Shown: positions 34,378 through 44,134 of the stretch, piece by piece
How positions within the stretch are numbered: position 1 is the first letter of the stretch
Layout: every line of letters starts with the position of its first letter
Assembly (NCBI RefSeq): GCF_047263945.1
Contig: NZ_JBLAVB010000003.1
Coordinates: 595,499 to 659,498, forward strand
Length of the DNA stretch: 64,000 nt
Direction: 5' to 3'
Origin: Rhodospirillum sp047263945
GTDB taxonomy: Bacteria > Pseudomonadota > Alphaproteobacteria > Rhodospirillales > Rhodospirillaceae
Translations under genes and position numbers: made by a program
Notes under the pieces: model-generated
What the model was told of the DNA's origin: nothing
What the model saw: only the letters and a program-made list of their open reading frames with translations
The model's database searches: none

Positions 34378-36254
34378 GCCCGGTCTCCTTGCAGAATCGG
34401 TGCGGGCGCCGTGCCCTGGCGGCGCCAGACGGTGATGGCATAGGCCAGCGGGACCGCAGCGGCCAGGGGGGCGGCCCAATGGGGCAGGATGGCGAGGGTC
34501 ATGATCGCCAGATACAGGGCGCCGTCCAGAAGCCGCTTGCCGAAGAGGGGCTGGCCGCTCAACAGGGCAGGCAGGGTGACCACCAGGATCAGGCCGGTCA
34601 GGGCGGCATCGAGAATGGCCAGCGCGCCCCCTTGTCCGGTCATGCCCGGGTAGAGGAGCATGAGAAAGGGAACCACATAGGTGATGGCGCCCAGGCGCAC
34701 CGCTTCTCCCGCCGTTGGGACCCAATGGGCGTTGGCGATGCCCGCACCGACGAAGACAGCGATGCAGACGGGCGGGGTGATGACCGAGATGGTGGCGTAG
34801 TAGAAGACGAACAGATGGGCCGTGAGAGGGTCGATCCCCATGCCTGTCATGGCTGGAGCGAGGACGGCAGCAACCAGCACATAGGCCGCCGTGGTCGGCA
34901 GGCCCATGCCCATGATCAGGCAGACCAGGGCAACGATGATGGCCACCAGAAGAGTAGAATCCCCGGCCAAGGAGACGATCATGGAGGAGAGGACCACGCC
35001 CACGCCGGTGAGGTTGATCATGGACACCAGGATCTGAGCGCCCGCCAGCATGACGCCGATGATGACCAGCCCCTTGCCCGCGTCGGTCAGCCCGTCGAGG
35101 ACTTTCTCGACCATCTCCCGGGGTGTCAAGCGGCCCCAATTGGTGCCCAGGAAGGCCACCAGAAGGCCGACAATGCCATAGAACGCCGAGGTTCCGATGG
35201 ACCGTCCGAGGATGATCCCCAGAAACAGGCCGACGAGGGCCGCGAGTGTGGGGAGCACGTGGCGGGGGGCGGCGATCTCGGCCCAGGAGGGCATGTCCTC
35301 CTCGGGGACGGTGGCCAGATTCCGCCTGAGGGCGACGAAATGCACGGTGATGAAAACGGACAGGTAGAAGAGGAGGGCGGGTAAAATGGCGCCGACCATG
35401 ACGGTCACATAGCTGACGTTCAGGATCTCGGCCATGACAAAGGCCGCAGCCCCCATGATCGGTGGGGCGATCTGCCCACCGGTGGAGGCGACGGCCTCCA
35501 CGGCTCCGGCGAAGGGGGCGGGGTAGCCCAAACGCCGCATCAGGGGGATGGTCAGATTGCCGGTGGTGGCCACATTAGCCACGGCGCTGCCGCTGACCAT
35601 CCCAAAGAGACCCGAGGCAATTGTCGCAATCTTGGCCGCGCCGCCGGGGCTTTTGCCACCCAGACGCATGGCGAGGTTCATGAAGGCCTGGCCCCCTCCG
35701 GTATGGAGTAACATGGCTCCGAACAGGACGAAGGCGGAAATGACCGTCGCGGCTACGCCCATGAGCATGCCCCAAATCCCGAGGTCCCCGAGGAACAGGG
35801 TTTCCGTGACAAAGCCCATGTCGAAACCCCGGTGGCCCAGGCGGCCGGGCAGAAGGTTGCCGAACAGGGCATAGGCCAGCCCGAGGCCGACCAGGGCCGG
35901 GAAGAACAGGCCGACGGCGCGGCGTCCCAGTTCCAGGACGGTGACCACCAGTCCGGCGGTCAGGACCATGTCCAGGGTGGTGGCCCAGGGCAGGCTGTTC
36001 ATGATGGTCTGGTAATGGACGATGATATAACCACAGGCCGCCAGGGTGACGGCGGCGGCGGTCAGGTCGAGGGCCGCTCCGAGGGGACGCCAGGATTTGC
36101 TCTTGCCCAGGGGATAGAGGGTCAGGCCGAGGCAGACGACCAGGGCGAGGAAAAGGGCGCGCTGGACGAGGGCCTCGAAGGGGCCAGTGGCTGTCGTGTA
36201 GAAGACAAAGCCGCCCATCCCCAGCGCAAGCGCCGTGGCAAGTCGGTTCAACAT
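34374..36254 (-). CDS. fused TRAP permease (TAXI type, DctQM fusion)
   Basis: 626-residue permease with about 16-18 membrane helices. The N-terminal four-helix DctQ-like part (about residues 1-150) is fused to a DctM-like part. GNLTIPLMRRLGYPAPFAGAVEA, ASTGGQIAPPIMGAAAFVMAE and PTTAAYVLVAAVLAPA are typical of TAXI-TRAP permeases. It follows the binding protein gene by 36 bp and overlaps the AtuA gene. Confidence 0.9.
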   Translation of the reverse strand: MLNRLATALALGMGGFVFYTTATGPFEALVQRALFLALVVCLGLTLYPLGKSKSWRPLGAALDLTAAAVTLAACGYIIVHYQTIMNSLPWATTLDMVLTAGLVVTVLELGRRAVGLFFPALVGLGLAYALFGNLLPGRLGHRGFDMGFVTETLFLGDLGIWGMLMGVAATVISAFVLFGAMLLHTGGGQAFMNLAMRLGGKSPGGAAKIATIASGLFGMVSGSAVANVATTGNLTIPLMRRLGYPAPFAGAVEAVASTGGQIAPPIMGAAAFVMAEILNVSYVTVMVGAILPALLFYLSVFITVHFVALRRNLATVPEEDMPSWAEIAAPRHVLPTLAALVGLFLGIILGRSIGTSAFYGIVGLLVAFLGTNWGRLTPREMVEKVLDGLTDAGKGLVIIGVMLAGAQILVSMINLTGVGVVLSSMIVSLAGDSTLLVAIIVALVCLIMGMGLPTTAAYVLVAAVLAPAMTGMGIDPLTAHLFVFYYATISVITPPVCIAVFVGAGIANAHWVPTAGEAVRLGAITYVVPFLMLLYPGMTGQGGALAILDAALTGLILVVTLPALLSGQPLFGKRLLDGALYLAIMTLAILPHWAAPLAAAVPLAYAITVWRRQGTAPAPILQGDRA

Positions 36255-36290
36255 TGGATGGAATCCTCCCGGAGCGGGTCTTTGGGGGCG

Positions 36291-37274
36291 TTACTTCGCG
36301 GGCGGCAGAAGGCGGTCGGGAATATCCAGTCCCTGTTCCTTGAAGTAACGCACCGCGCCCGGGTGCAGGGGAATGGTACCATAGGTCAGTGTCAACTGTG
36401 CCAGATCGGCGCCCTTCAGACTGGCCATGGCCGCCGCTTGAGCCGACTTATCTTCCATCACCGCCTTGACGATCTGGTAGGCGGTTTCCTCGTCCATTTC
36501 CGGAGTGGTCGCCGCTCCCACGCCGAAGCTCCAGGTGGTATAGGCGGGGATGCCCTCGCCCGCACCCGCCGGGATGTCGACAACGGAAATATCGGGCATC
36601 TCGGCCTTCAGGGTCGCGACTTGGTCCGGGGTCAGGGAGAGGATGTTGATATCGGTGAAGGTGGCGATGTCGATGGTGGAGGCGTCCAGCCGTTGACCGG
36701 AGCCGGACTTCACATAGCCGTTCAACCGATTGTCTTTGATCATGTTGACAATATCGGAGGTGGAGCCCCGCACGTAGTCCGGCGTGATGCCCAGTTTGGC
36801 GAAAACCGCTTCGGTCGTGCTTTCCGTGGCCGAACCGCGAATACCGGGGTTGAAGCGCTTGCCGGTCAGGTCCGCAAGACTGGACAGCCCCGCATCGGCC
36901 CGGGCCACCACGTTCTGGGGCGCCCCGGTGTAGACCCACAGCAGGCGCAGGTCGATGGGATGGCCTTCGAACTTACCGGTTCCGGAAACCGCATGCTGGG
37001 CCACGTTGGTGGTCACAAGACCAAGGTCGATTTGATCGCGCTCCAAGCGCCGCAGGTTGTCCAGGGTTGCGCCGGTCTCCACGACGGAGGCCTCCACATC
37101 CTTGACGCTGTCGTTGATCAGCTTGCCGACGGCGACGAAATAGCCGTAGTGGCTGGAGGAACCCGATGTCGAGCCGATCAGCAGTTTGTCGGCGGCGAGG
37201 GCCGGGGTCGCGATCAAGGCTGCAGTCAGGCCGCACAAAAGGGCTTTGCCCAGAGGGGCGCCGGTCAGTTTCAT
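36291..37274 (-). CDS. TAXI-family TRAP solute-binding protein
   Basis: 327-residue periplasmic protein with a signal peptide ending ATPALAADK. The TAXI core LLIGSTSGSSSHYGYFVAVGK and DLTGKRFNPGIRGSATESTTEAV are recognisable. TAXI transporters often carry dicarboxylates or glutamate-like compounds, but the ligand here is unknown. It is the first gene of the TAXI-AtuA operon, divergent from a LysR gene. Confidence 0.9.
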   Translation of the reverse strand: MKLTGAPLGKALLCGLTAALIATPALAADKLLIGSTSGSSSHYGYFVAVGKLINDSVKDVEASVVETGATLDNLRRLERDQIDLGLVTTNVAQHAVSGTGKFEGHPIDLRLLWVYTGAPQNVVARADAGLSSLADLTGKRFNPGIRGSATESTTEAVFAKLGITPDYVRGSTSDIVNMIKDNRLNGYVKSGSGQRLDASTIDIATFTDINILSLTPDQVATLKAEMPDISVVDIPAGAGEGIPAYTTWSFGVGAATTPEMDEETAYQIVKAVMEDKSAQAAAMASLKGADLAQLTLTYGTIPLHPGAVRYFKEQGLDIPDRLLPPAK

Positions 37275-37447
37275 GGGACGTTTCTCCGTGTTCCATTGGA
37301 TGCCGCCCGCCCTTTGGGCAGGTCAGTCTTGATTGTTTGGGCTTGATTGCTTGAGCCTTGATTGCTTTTGGGACCGAGGTCGATCCGGGATCCATGATCG
37401 TCAAAGCAGACTTGTGCGTGAAGTGAATGTATATCAATAATTGCTGC

Positions 37448-38365
37448 ATGAAACGCATTAATCTAGATCTGTTCGAGCTTCAGGTCTTCCTGCGCCTCGC
37501 CGAGGCGCGGGGATTTGGGGTCGTCGCCGAGGACGTGGGACTCTCTGGACCAGCCCTCAGTCGCATGGTGGCGAGGATTGAGGGCCGGGTCGGCGCCCGG
37601 CTGTTTGATCGAGACACACGGAATGTTGCGCTTACCCCCCAGGGGGTGGCTCTGCGTCGAGCGGCGACCCGTATCCTGGGGGAAACCGAGGACGCGATGC
37701 GGGAGTTTACGGGTTTTCTGGAGGCAGCCCGGGGGCGGGTGACCTTGGCGGGATTGCCCTCGGTGACGGCGGGGGTCCTGCCCTCCCTGGTGGCCCGGTT
37801 CACGCGGGACCATCCCGATGTGGAGATCCACATCGAGGACTCTCTCTCAGACGGTGTCGTCTCCGCCGTGTCCGAGGGGCGGGCCGATCTGGGGTTCACT
37901 GCGGGGATGATGGATAGTTCGGATCGCCTCTCCTTCCGTCCCCTGTTCCAGGATCCCTTCGTTGCCCTGGGCACGCCCGAGTTCCTGGCCGAGGACCGGG
38001 CCTATTCCTGGATGGAGCTGTTGGGGTATCCCTTCATCGCCATGGCCCGGGGGACCAGTGTGCGCGCCCTGACCGAAGCGGCGGTCGCCCAGACGGGAGG
38101 GATGCTCCATGCCCGGTTCGAGGTATCCCATCTGACCACGGCGGGGGCTCTGGTTGCTGCGGGCCTGGGGGTGACGGCCTTGCCCACGATGACCCTGCCG
38201 GTCCTGGGGCGCCCAGAGCTGGTGATCCGGTCGCTGGGAAGCCCATCGATGATCCGGCGGATTGGTCTGGTCTGGGCCACGGGTCGCACTCTCTCCCCCG
38301 CAGCCCGGGCCTTCCACGCCCTCGTCTGTTCCCAGGCCGATAGGGGGGTGTCGGAGGCGCATTGA
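37448..38365 (+). CDS. LysR-family regulator of the TAXI/AtuA operon (inferred)
   Basis: 305 residues. The N-terminal HTH (LDLFELQVFLRLAEARGFG; LSGPALSRMVARIEGRVGARLF) is followed by a LysR effector domain. It is divergent from the TAXI operon with about 170 bp between starts. The ATG at 37448 is chosen over an in-frame ATG at 37427 because LysR proteins start a few residues before the HTH. Control of the TAXI/AtuA operon is inferred from position. Confidence 0.87.
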   Translation: MKRINLDLFELQVFLRLAEARGFGVVAEDVGLSGPALSRMVARIEGRVGARLFDRDTRNVALTPQGVALRRAATRILGETEDAMREFTGFLEAARGRVTLAGLPSVTAGVLPSLVARFTRDHPDVEIHIEDSLSDGVVSAVSEGRADLGFTAGMMDSSDRLSFRPLFQDPFVALGTPEFLAEDRAYSWMELLGYPFIAMARGTSVRALTEAAVAQTGGMLHARFEVSHLTTAGALVAAGLGVTALPTMTLPVLGRPELVIRSLGSPSMIRRIGLVWATGRTLSPAARAFHALVCSQADRGVSEAH

Positions 38366-38477
38366 GCAGGTTGTGGAAAAAGCCTGAGCAGTCTCCCCGT
38401 CTGCAAAATCGTCAATCCCGCGTTCGCGGGAATGACGGCTAAAATAGGTTTTTCGCACCCTGTTAGATCACGTGGTG

Positions 38478-38529
38478 AGAGCGGAATGAGGACGGAAAAT
38501 CGGAGCCCACTTTTCCTCATTCCGCCCTA
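38478..38529. repeat. P1-like palindrome overlapping the comEC stop
   Basis: AGAGCGGAATGAGG...CCTCATTCCGCCCT with CGGAAAATCGGAGCCCAC in the middle. Its right edge contributes the TAG stop of comEC (38527-38529 on minus). A separate CCCGCGTTCGCGGGAATGAC repeat of a kind common in bacterial intergenic DNA lies at 38418-38437. Confidence 0.7.
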
Positions 38530-40704
38530 AGGCCCCCCAGCCCAGGGGCGGTTCCCCCTTTGGCGGGCGACGGTGTCGACCCGAATGGCGCCGTCGCCTC
38601 CGAGCCAGAGGGCATGGGCGCCTTCTCGCCAGAGCGCGCGGTTGTCGATGATCAGGGCCGGACCTTGGGGAGACTCCCGGCCCGTGACGATGACCACATC
38701 GGTGGTCCAGGCGGCTCTCCAGGCTGTGGCGTCGTTGTTGGGGAGCGCCACCCGCTGCCCGTTCAGGGTATAAATGCAGCCGCCGCTTCCGCAGTCCAAC
38801 CGCCGGTCGGCTGTCGTTCCCCGGTCTGGAAAGAAACCGGCTGATGTCCCATAGGACTCCTCCCAGACCGAGCGGGTGAACCGGTCTTTGTGCGGATCGC
38901 TGAACAGCAGGCCTCCGGACTCGGTTCGGACGGCGATCAGTTTGCCGCCTCGGCTGACGAGGACATCGGGTTGGGGTACCCACCAGGGCACCGTTAGCCC
39001 CAGGACCAGGGGGAGGAGGCCCAGTAGTCGCCATGTCCGCTTCCACAGGCAGAGCCACAGGCCCCCCAGAGTCGCCAGCCCCAGGCCCCAGGCCGGTCCG
39101 GCGGGGACGGATTGGGTGGCTCCCTCCCATTCCGCCACCCAATGGGCGCTGGCGAGGATGCCTTCCAGCCCCCAACCAGCCATCCAGACTCCCCAATGCT
39201 CCAGCCCCAGGGGCAAAAGGGTCAGGGTAACCAGGGCCCAAGGCATGACCCAAAAGCCCATGAGCGGCACGGCAATCAGGTTTGCGGCCAAGCCATAGGG
39301 CGCGATCCGGTGGAAATGAAAGGCGGCATAGGGCAGGGTCGCCGCACTCGCCACCAGGGTGGTGAAGGTCACACCTGCCAGATAGGCCAGCGCTGCAGGG
39401 CCGAGGCCACCACCGCGCTCTGCCCGCCAACCGCCCAGCCGAGGCCAAAGCGCTTCGTAGGAGGCGACCAGGGCGATCACGGCGGCGAAGGACATCTGAA
39501 AGCTTGGGCCGAGCAGGCTCCAGGGGGCGAGGGCCAGGACCAGGGTTGCTGCGAGTGCGACGGTGCGCATGGATAGCGCTGTGCGGTCCACCAGGATCGC
39601 CAGGAAGACAAGACCGGTCATAATAAAGGCCCTTTGGGCCGGGATATTGGCCCCGGAAAGCCCCAGATACCCCAGGCAGCCCAAGAGAGCCGTCGCTGCC
39701 GCGATCTTTTTGATGGGGAGGGTCAGGGCCACCCGGGGCCAAAGGGCCAATCCTCCTCGCACCAAAAGGAAGAGAAGTCCGCCGACCATGGACATATGCA
39801 GTCCGGAGATCGCCAACAGGTGGGCGAGGCCCGAGGCCCGCAGATCCTCCTGTATGGGCTCGGGAACGGCGCGCCGCTCCCCCACCAGCAGGGCAGCGAG
39901 CAGGGGGCCGTTTTGCTCGGGCTCCGCTGCCATCAGGCGGGCGGAGACAAGGGAGCGAAAGGCCTGCACGGCCAGAGTCAGGCGGTCGCCAAAGGAGGCC
40001 GGAGCGGGGGCGATGGGGGTGATGGGACCCAGGGCATAGCCAACGGCGCCAATGTGCTCGAACCAAAGGCGGCGGGCGAAGTCGAAAGCCCCCGGTGCCA
40101 CGGGTTCGGGTGGGGGCAGAAGCTTTCCTGGGACCGATAGGCGGCTTCCGGGTTTCGGGGAAGCGCCTCCGGTTTCCTCGGCCTGGAGGCGGATGCGGAT
40201 CCGTTCGGGCGTCCGGCTGGGGGAGAGATCTTCCAAGGCCAGGCTGTCGAGGATCACCCGCCATCCCCGATCGAGGGGTTCCACGGCGCGGACCCGCCCC
40301 TCAATGGTCAGGGGACCCAGGGGGCGGTGGAGGATCGGGGCGGCGACGGATTGGCTCCACCCTTGGGCCAGGGAGACACCGGCGGCAAGGGCCGCGAGGC
40401 CCCAGAGCAGTGCCCTGCTACCGTCCCCCAGGGAGCTTCGGGCCAGAACCACGCAACAGGCCAGAACAACCGGCGCGATCCAGGTCGTCGGTTCGGAAGG
40501 GAGGGAGAAGTAGAGGGCCACCCCGCTGCCCAGGGCGACCGCGAGCCAAAGGCCCCATTGGGTCCGCTCGACGAGGAAGGGGTGGGCGAGGAGGCCCGGT
40601 CTGGCGTCTTCCTCGAACTCCTGCTCGGTTTCTTGGGCGAAGTCGATGGTGGACCAGCCACTCCCCCCCTTTACCTGACGCCCTTTGCGACCTAGATAGC
40701 CCAT
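38527..40704 (-). CDS. comEC: ComEC/Rec2-family DNA uptake protein
   Basis: 725-residue polytopic membrane protein of the ComEC family, expected to translocate single-stranded DNA during natural transformation. The Competence domain block SGLAHLLAISGLHMSMVGG is present. The C-terminal 150 residues lack the metallo-beta-lactamase HxHxDH motif found in many ComEC proteins, as in other alphaproteobacterial forms. It is divergent from gltX. The TAG stop is within a P1-like palindrome. Confidence 0.9.
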   Translation of the reverse strand: MGYLGRKGRQVKGGSGWSTIDFAQETEQEFEEDARPGLLAHPFLVERTQWGLWLAVALGSGVALYFSLPSEPTTWIAPVVLACCVVLARSSLGDGSRALLWGLAALAAGVSLAQGWSQSVAAPILHRPLGPLTIEGRVRAVEPLDRGWRVILDSLALEDLSPSRTPERIRIRLQAEETGGASPKPGSRLSVPGKLLPPPEPVAPGAFDFARRLWFEHIGAVGYALGPITPIAPAPASFGDRLTLAVQAFRSLVSARLMAAEPEQNGPLLAALLVGERRAVPEPIQEDLRASGLAHLLAISGLHMSMVGGLLFLLVRGGLALWPRVALTLPIKKIAAATALLGCLGYLGLSGANIPAQRAFIMTGLVFLAILVDRTALSMRTVALAATLVLALAPWSLLGPSFQMSFAAVIALVASYEALWPRLGGWRAERGGGLGPAALAYLAGVTFTTLVASAATLPYAAFHFHRIAPYGLAANLIAVPLMGFWVMPWALVTLTLLPLGLEHWGVWMAGWGLEGILASAHWVAEWEGATQSVPAGPAWGLGLATLGGLWLCLWKRTWRLLGLLPLVLGLTVPWWVPQPDVLVSRGGKLIAVRTESGGLLFSDPHKDRFTRSVWEESYGTSAGFFPDRGTTADRRLDCGSGGCIYTLNGQRVALPNNDATAWRAAWTTDVVIVTGRESPQGPALIIDNRALWREGAHALWLGGDGAIRVDTVARQRGNRPWAGGP

Positions 40705-40969
40705 GTGTTCTCGCTTCGCCCGCCCCGTCCTTCAGGTCTTTTCCAGCTCGGTCCATGCTGGATGAATGGTGGAAAAGGCCGCGCTGTTCACCCTTTCGCA
40801 TTCCATGCTACCGACCGGCCATGCTACATACCGGCACCGCCGGGGCGATACACCGGCACCGCCGGGCCACCGCGGCATTCCCGTTAAGCGCGATCATACA
40901 CGTGTGGCGCGGTTTTGGGCCTTCTAATTCCGCCTCTCTCGGGGCGACCACCACCAATAGAGTAGCACC

Positions 40970-42379
40970 ATGACCGTCGTTACCCGTTTCGCTCCCTCTC
41001 CGACCGGCTTTTTGCACATCGGCGGTGCCCGTACCGCCCTGTTTAACTGGTTGTTCGCCCGTCACCATGGTGGGCGTTTCCTGCTGCGGATCGAGGATAC
41101 GGATCGGAAGCGGTCCACCACCGAGGCCGTTGAGGCCATCTTCGATGGTTTGACCTGGTTGGGCCTGGATTGGGACGAAGAGCCGACCTTCCAGTTCGCC
41201 CGGGCCGACCGCCATGCCGAAGCCGCCCGGTCCCTGTTGGAGAAGGGTTTGGCCTATAAGTGTTTTTGCACGCCCGAAGAACTGACCGCCATGCGCGAAG
41301 AGGCCAAGGCCAAAGGCCTGCCGCCGGGCTACGATGGCCGGTGGCGCGACCGGGATCCATCGGAGGCCCCGGAGGGCGCGCCCTTCGTGGTCCGTATGAA
41401 GGCGCCCCGGGACGGCGAAACAACCATCACCGACGAAGTCCAGGGCGCGGTCACCGTGGCCAATGCCCAGTTGGACGACATGATCCTGTTGCGAGCCGAT
41501 GGCACACCCACCTACATGCTCTCCGTCGTGGTCGACGACCATGACATGGGCATCACCCATGTCATTCGCGGTGACGACCATCTGACCAATGCCTTCCGCC
41601 AGACCCAACTGTATTTGGCCCTGGGTTGGGAGCCGCCGGTCTTCGCCCATATTCCCCTGATCCACGGCCCCGATGGCGCCAAGCTGTCCAAGCGCCATGG
41701 GGCGCTGGGGGCCGAGGCTTACCGGGACATGGGGTTCCTGCCTGCGGCCATGCGCAACTATCTTGTCCGCCTGGGATGGGCCCATGGGGATGACGAAATC
41801 TTCTCCACCGAACAGGCCAAAGAATGGTTTTCCCTGGCCGGTGTCGGACGCTCTCCGGCGCGTTTCGATATGCAGAAGCTGACCGCACTGAACGGCCATT
41901 ACATGCGCGAGGCCGAGGACGGGCAGTTGGTGGACCTGTTGGCGGCGCGAATCGCCGTCAAGCGCGACAAAGGTCTTGCTGAGGATGAAATTCGCCGCCT
42001 GACGCAGGGGATGGCGGGCTTGAAAGAGCGCGCAAAGACGGTTGTGGAACTGCTTGAACTGGCGGAGTTTTATGTGGCTGACCGGCCCCTGTCCATGACT
42101 CCCAAGGCGTTGAAGTCGCTCGACGAGGAGGGCAAAGCCATGCTAGGCACCCTCGCGGAAAAACTGGCTTCGCACGAGTCCTGGGATAGAGAGACCCTGG
42201 AGGCTCTGGCCCGTCAGCTCTCCGAGGAAAAGGATGTCAAGCTAGGCAAGGTCGCCCAACCCATCCGGGCGGCGCTGACCGGGAGTACTGTATCGCCGCC
42301 GATTTTCGAGGTGATGGAGATCCTGGGCCGGGAAGAAACCCTGGGCCGCATATCGGATGCCCAAAATGCTGAAATTTAA
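40970..42379 (+). CDS. gltX: glutamyl-tRNA synthetase
   Basis: Class I synthetase, 469 residues. The HIGH-type motif is FLHIGGARTALFNWL near residue 15 and the KMSKS-type motif is KLSKRHG. It may charge tRNA-Glu only or also tRNA-Gln; alphaproteobacteria usually rely on GatCAB for Gln. The gene starts 265 bp from the divergent comEC and precedes gltA by 130 bp. Confidence 0.95.
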   Translation: MTVVTRFAPSPTGFLHIGGARTALFNWLFARHHGGRFLLRIEDTDRKRSTTEAVEAIFDGLTWLGLDWDEEPTFQFARADRHAEAARSLLEKGLAYKCFCTPEELTAMREEAKAKGLPPGYDGRWRDRDPSEAPEGAPFVVRMKAPRDGETTITDEVQGAVTVANAQLDDMILLRADGTPTYMLSVVVDDHDMGITHVIRGDDHLTNAFRQTQLYLALGWEPPVFAHIPLIHGPDGAKLSKRHGALGAEAYRDMGFLPAAMRNYLVRLGWAHGDDEIFSTEQAKEWFSLAGVGRSPARFDMQKLTALNGHYMREAEDGQLVDLLAARIAVKRDKGLAEDEIRRLTQGMAGLKERAKTVVELLELAEFYVADRPLSMTPKALKSLDEEGKAMLGTLAEKLASHESWDRETLEALARQLSEEKDVKLGKVAQPIRAALTGSTVSPPIFEVMEILGREETLGRISDAQNAEI

Positions 42380-42432
42380 GGTGGGTTGCGAGGATTAAGA
42401 AAAATCTAATCGCGGAGTTGGGGCTTAGTGTA

Positions 42433-42447
42433 TTGTGCAGCACACAA
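42433..42447. promoter_or_regulatory. TTGTGC-N3-ACACAA palindrome upstream of gltA
   Basis: TTGTGCAGCACACAA lies 62 bp upstream of the gltA ATG and differs from the perfect palindrome upstream of the phasin gene by one arm base plus the N3. A shared regulator of citrate synthase and PHA granule genes is possible. Confidence 0.5.
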
Positions 42448-42509
42448 TCAATGTTCCACGGATGCCCGCTGGACCCTTCCACATTCTCAATAGCAAGGGG
42501 GAATAGCCT

Positions 42510-43811
42510 ATGACGGACGCCAAGAAAACGGTGACCTTTACCGATAACCAAACCGGAAAGACTTGGGAATATCCGGTTCTGAGCGGTAGCGTTGGTCCCG
42601 ACGTCGTGGACATTCGCAAGTTCTATGCCGACACCGGTATGTTCACCTATGACCCGGGGTATACCTCCACAGGGTCTTGCTCTTCGGCCATCACTTATAT
42701 CGATGGTGATGCGGGTGTGCTGCTGCACCGGGGTTACCACATTTCCGATCTGGCGACCAAATGCAAGTTCCCGGAAGTGGCTTACCTGCTGCTGCGCGGT
42801 GAGCTGCCGAACGAAACCGAACTGAAGGACTTCGAGAAGACGCTCACCTACCACACCATGGTGCACGAGCAGCTTCACAAGTTCTACGATGGGTTCCGCC
42901 GCGATGCCCACCCGATGGCCATCATGTGCGGTGCGGTTGGTGCCCTGTCCGCTTTCTACCATGACAGCCTGGACATACACGATCCGACCCAACGGATGAT
43001 CGCCCAGCATCGGCTGGTCGCCAAGATGCCGACCATCGCCGCCTGGGCCTTCAAGTACAGCCAGGGTCAACCCTTCATGTACCCGCGGAATAATCTCACC
43101 TACGCTGAGAACTTTCTGCACATGATGTTTTCCACGCCCTGCGAGGACTATGTGGTCAGCCCTGTCCTGGCCCGCGCCATGGACCGGATCCTGATCCTGC
43201 ACGCCGATCACGAGCAAAACGCGTCCACCTCGACGGTGCGTTTGGCCGGCTCCTCGGGCGCCAACCCCTTCGCCTGTATCGCTGCTGGTATTGCCTCGCT
43301 GTGGGGGCCGGCCCATGGTGGTGCCAACGAAGCGGTTCTGAAGATGCTGAACGAGATCGGCACTCCGGATCGCGTTGACGAATTCGTCAATAAGGCGAAG
43401 GACAAGAATGATCCGTTCCGTCTGATGGGCTTCGGCCACCGGGTCTACAAGAACTACGATCCGCGCGCCAAGATCATGGCCGAGACTTGTAAAGAAGTGC
43501 TGGCCGAACTGGGTATCGAGAACGATCCCTTGCTCGAGATCGCCCTGCGCTTGGAAAAATACGCGCTGGAAGACGACTACTTCATCGAGAAGAAACTCTA
43601 CCCGAACGTTGACTTCTATTCGGGCATCATCTTCAAGGCGATGGGTATTCCCGTGTCCATGTTCACCTGCCTGTTCGCTCTCGCGCGGACCGTGGGCTGG
43701 ATCAGCCAGTGGAAGGAAATGATCGAGGATCCCGACCAGAAGATCGGTCGTCCCCGTCAGCTGTTCACCGGTTCGGACCACCGGGACTTCGTGCCCATGG
43801 ACAAGCGCTGA
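42510..43811 (+). CDS. gltA: citrate synthase (type I/hexameric style)
   Basis: Condenses acetyl-CoA and oxaloacetate in the TCA cycle. The 433-residue product has LHADHEQNASTSTVRL and GFGHRVYKNYDPRAKIM, carrying catalytic His residues, and the catalytic Asp in VDFYSGIIF. Length and the N-terminal domain match the proteobacterial type. GCAAGGGGGAATAGCC precedes the ATG. A terminator follows. Confidence 0.97.
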   Translation: MTDAKKTVTFTDNQTGKTWEYPVLSGSVGPDVVDIRKFYADTGMFTYDPGYTSTGSCSSAITYIDGDAGVLLHRGYHISDLATKCKFPEVAYLLLRGELPNETELKDFEKTLTYHTMVHEQLHKFYDGFRRDAHPMAIMCGAVGALSAFYHDSLDIHDPTQRMIAQHRLVAKMPTIAAWAFKYSQGQPFMYPRNNLTYAENFLHMMFSTPCEDYVVSPVLARAMDRILILHADHEQNASTSTVRLAGSSGANPFACIAAGIASLWGPAHGGANEAVLKMLNEIGTPDRVDEFVNKAKDKNDPFRLMGFGHRVYKNYDPRAKIMAETCKEVLAELGIENDPLLEIALRLEKYALEDDYFIEKKLYPNVDFYSGIIFKAMGIPVSMFTCLFALARTVGWISQWKEMIEDPDQKIGRPRQLFTGSDHRDFVPMDKR

Positions 43812-43843
43812 TCCCAGCGATTTGTCCCTATCGGACAAGAAGA

Positions 43844-43876
43844 AAGGCGCCCCCGATAAGGGGCGCCTTTTTCTGT
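43844..43876 (+). terminator. rho-independent terminator of gltA
   Basis: AAGGCGCCCC and GGGGCGCCTT around CGATAA form a 10-bp stem followed by TTTCTGTTTT, 33 bp after the gltA stop. Confidence 0.93.
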
Positions 43877-43890
43877 TTTGCATTGCTGGG

Positions 43891-44134
43891 TAGAGCGGAA
43901 AAGTGGGCGTCGGTTTTCGCTTCACTCGATGCTCTAATACCAAGGTGCGGTGAGTTTGCCTCACCGCACCTTGGAAGCGGCCAAGTGGCCGCCGCGCCTT
44001 ATGGCGCGTAAAAGCCCGCGTGGCGTTTGAACGCAAGAAAAGCGGTGTGGGTTTCAACCCGCGCCGCTTGGTATAACCCTATGAGTCTAGATCAAACCAC
44101 CCTCAACTGATTTCGGTTTAGGGTGGTTTGATCT
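43891..44134. repeat. P1, R2 (copy 2) and P4 in a row
   Basis: P1 short form at 43891-43936 (AGAGCGGAAAAGTGGG...CGATGCTCTA), R2 in reverse orientation at 43937-44074 (ATACCAAGGTGCGG...GCCGCTTGGTAT), then P4 at 44089-44134 (AGATCAAACCACCC...GGGTGGTTTGATCT). The right end of P4 forms the TAG stop of the gene ending at 44133. The whole gltA downstream gap consists of these elements plus the terminator. Confidence 0.88.

Noticed and set aside
34378..35139. N-terminal extension of the AtuA frame
   Set aside because: The frame is open into the TRAP permease gene, but AtuA similarity starts at the ATG at 34377, which overlaps the permease stop.
35832..37346. 504-residue plus-strand frame opposite the TAXI genes
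   Set aside because: Shadow of the TAXI permease and binding protein genes, with His/Gln-rich composition typical of antisense frames.
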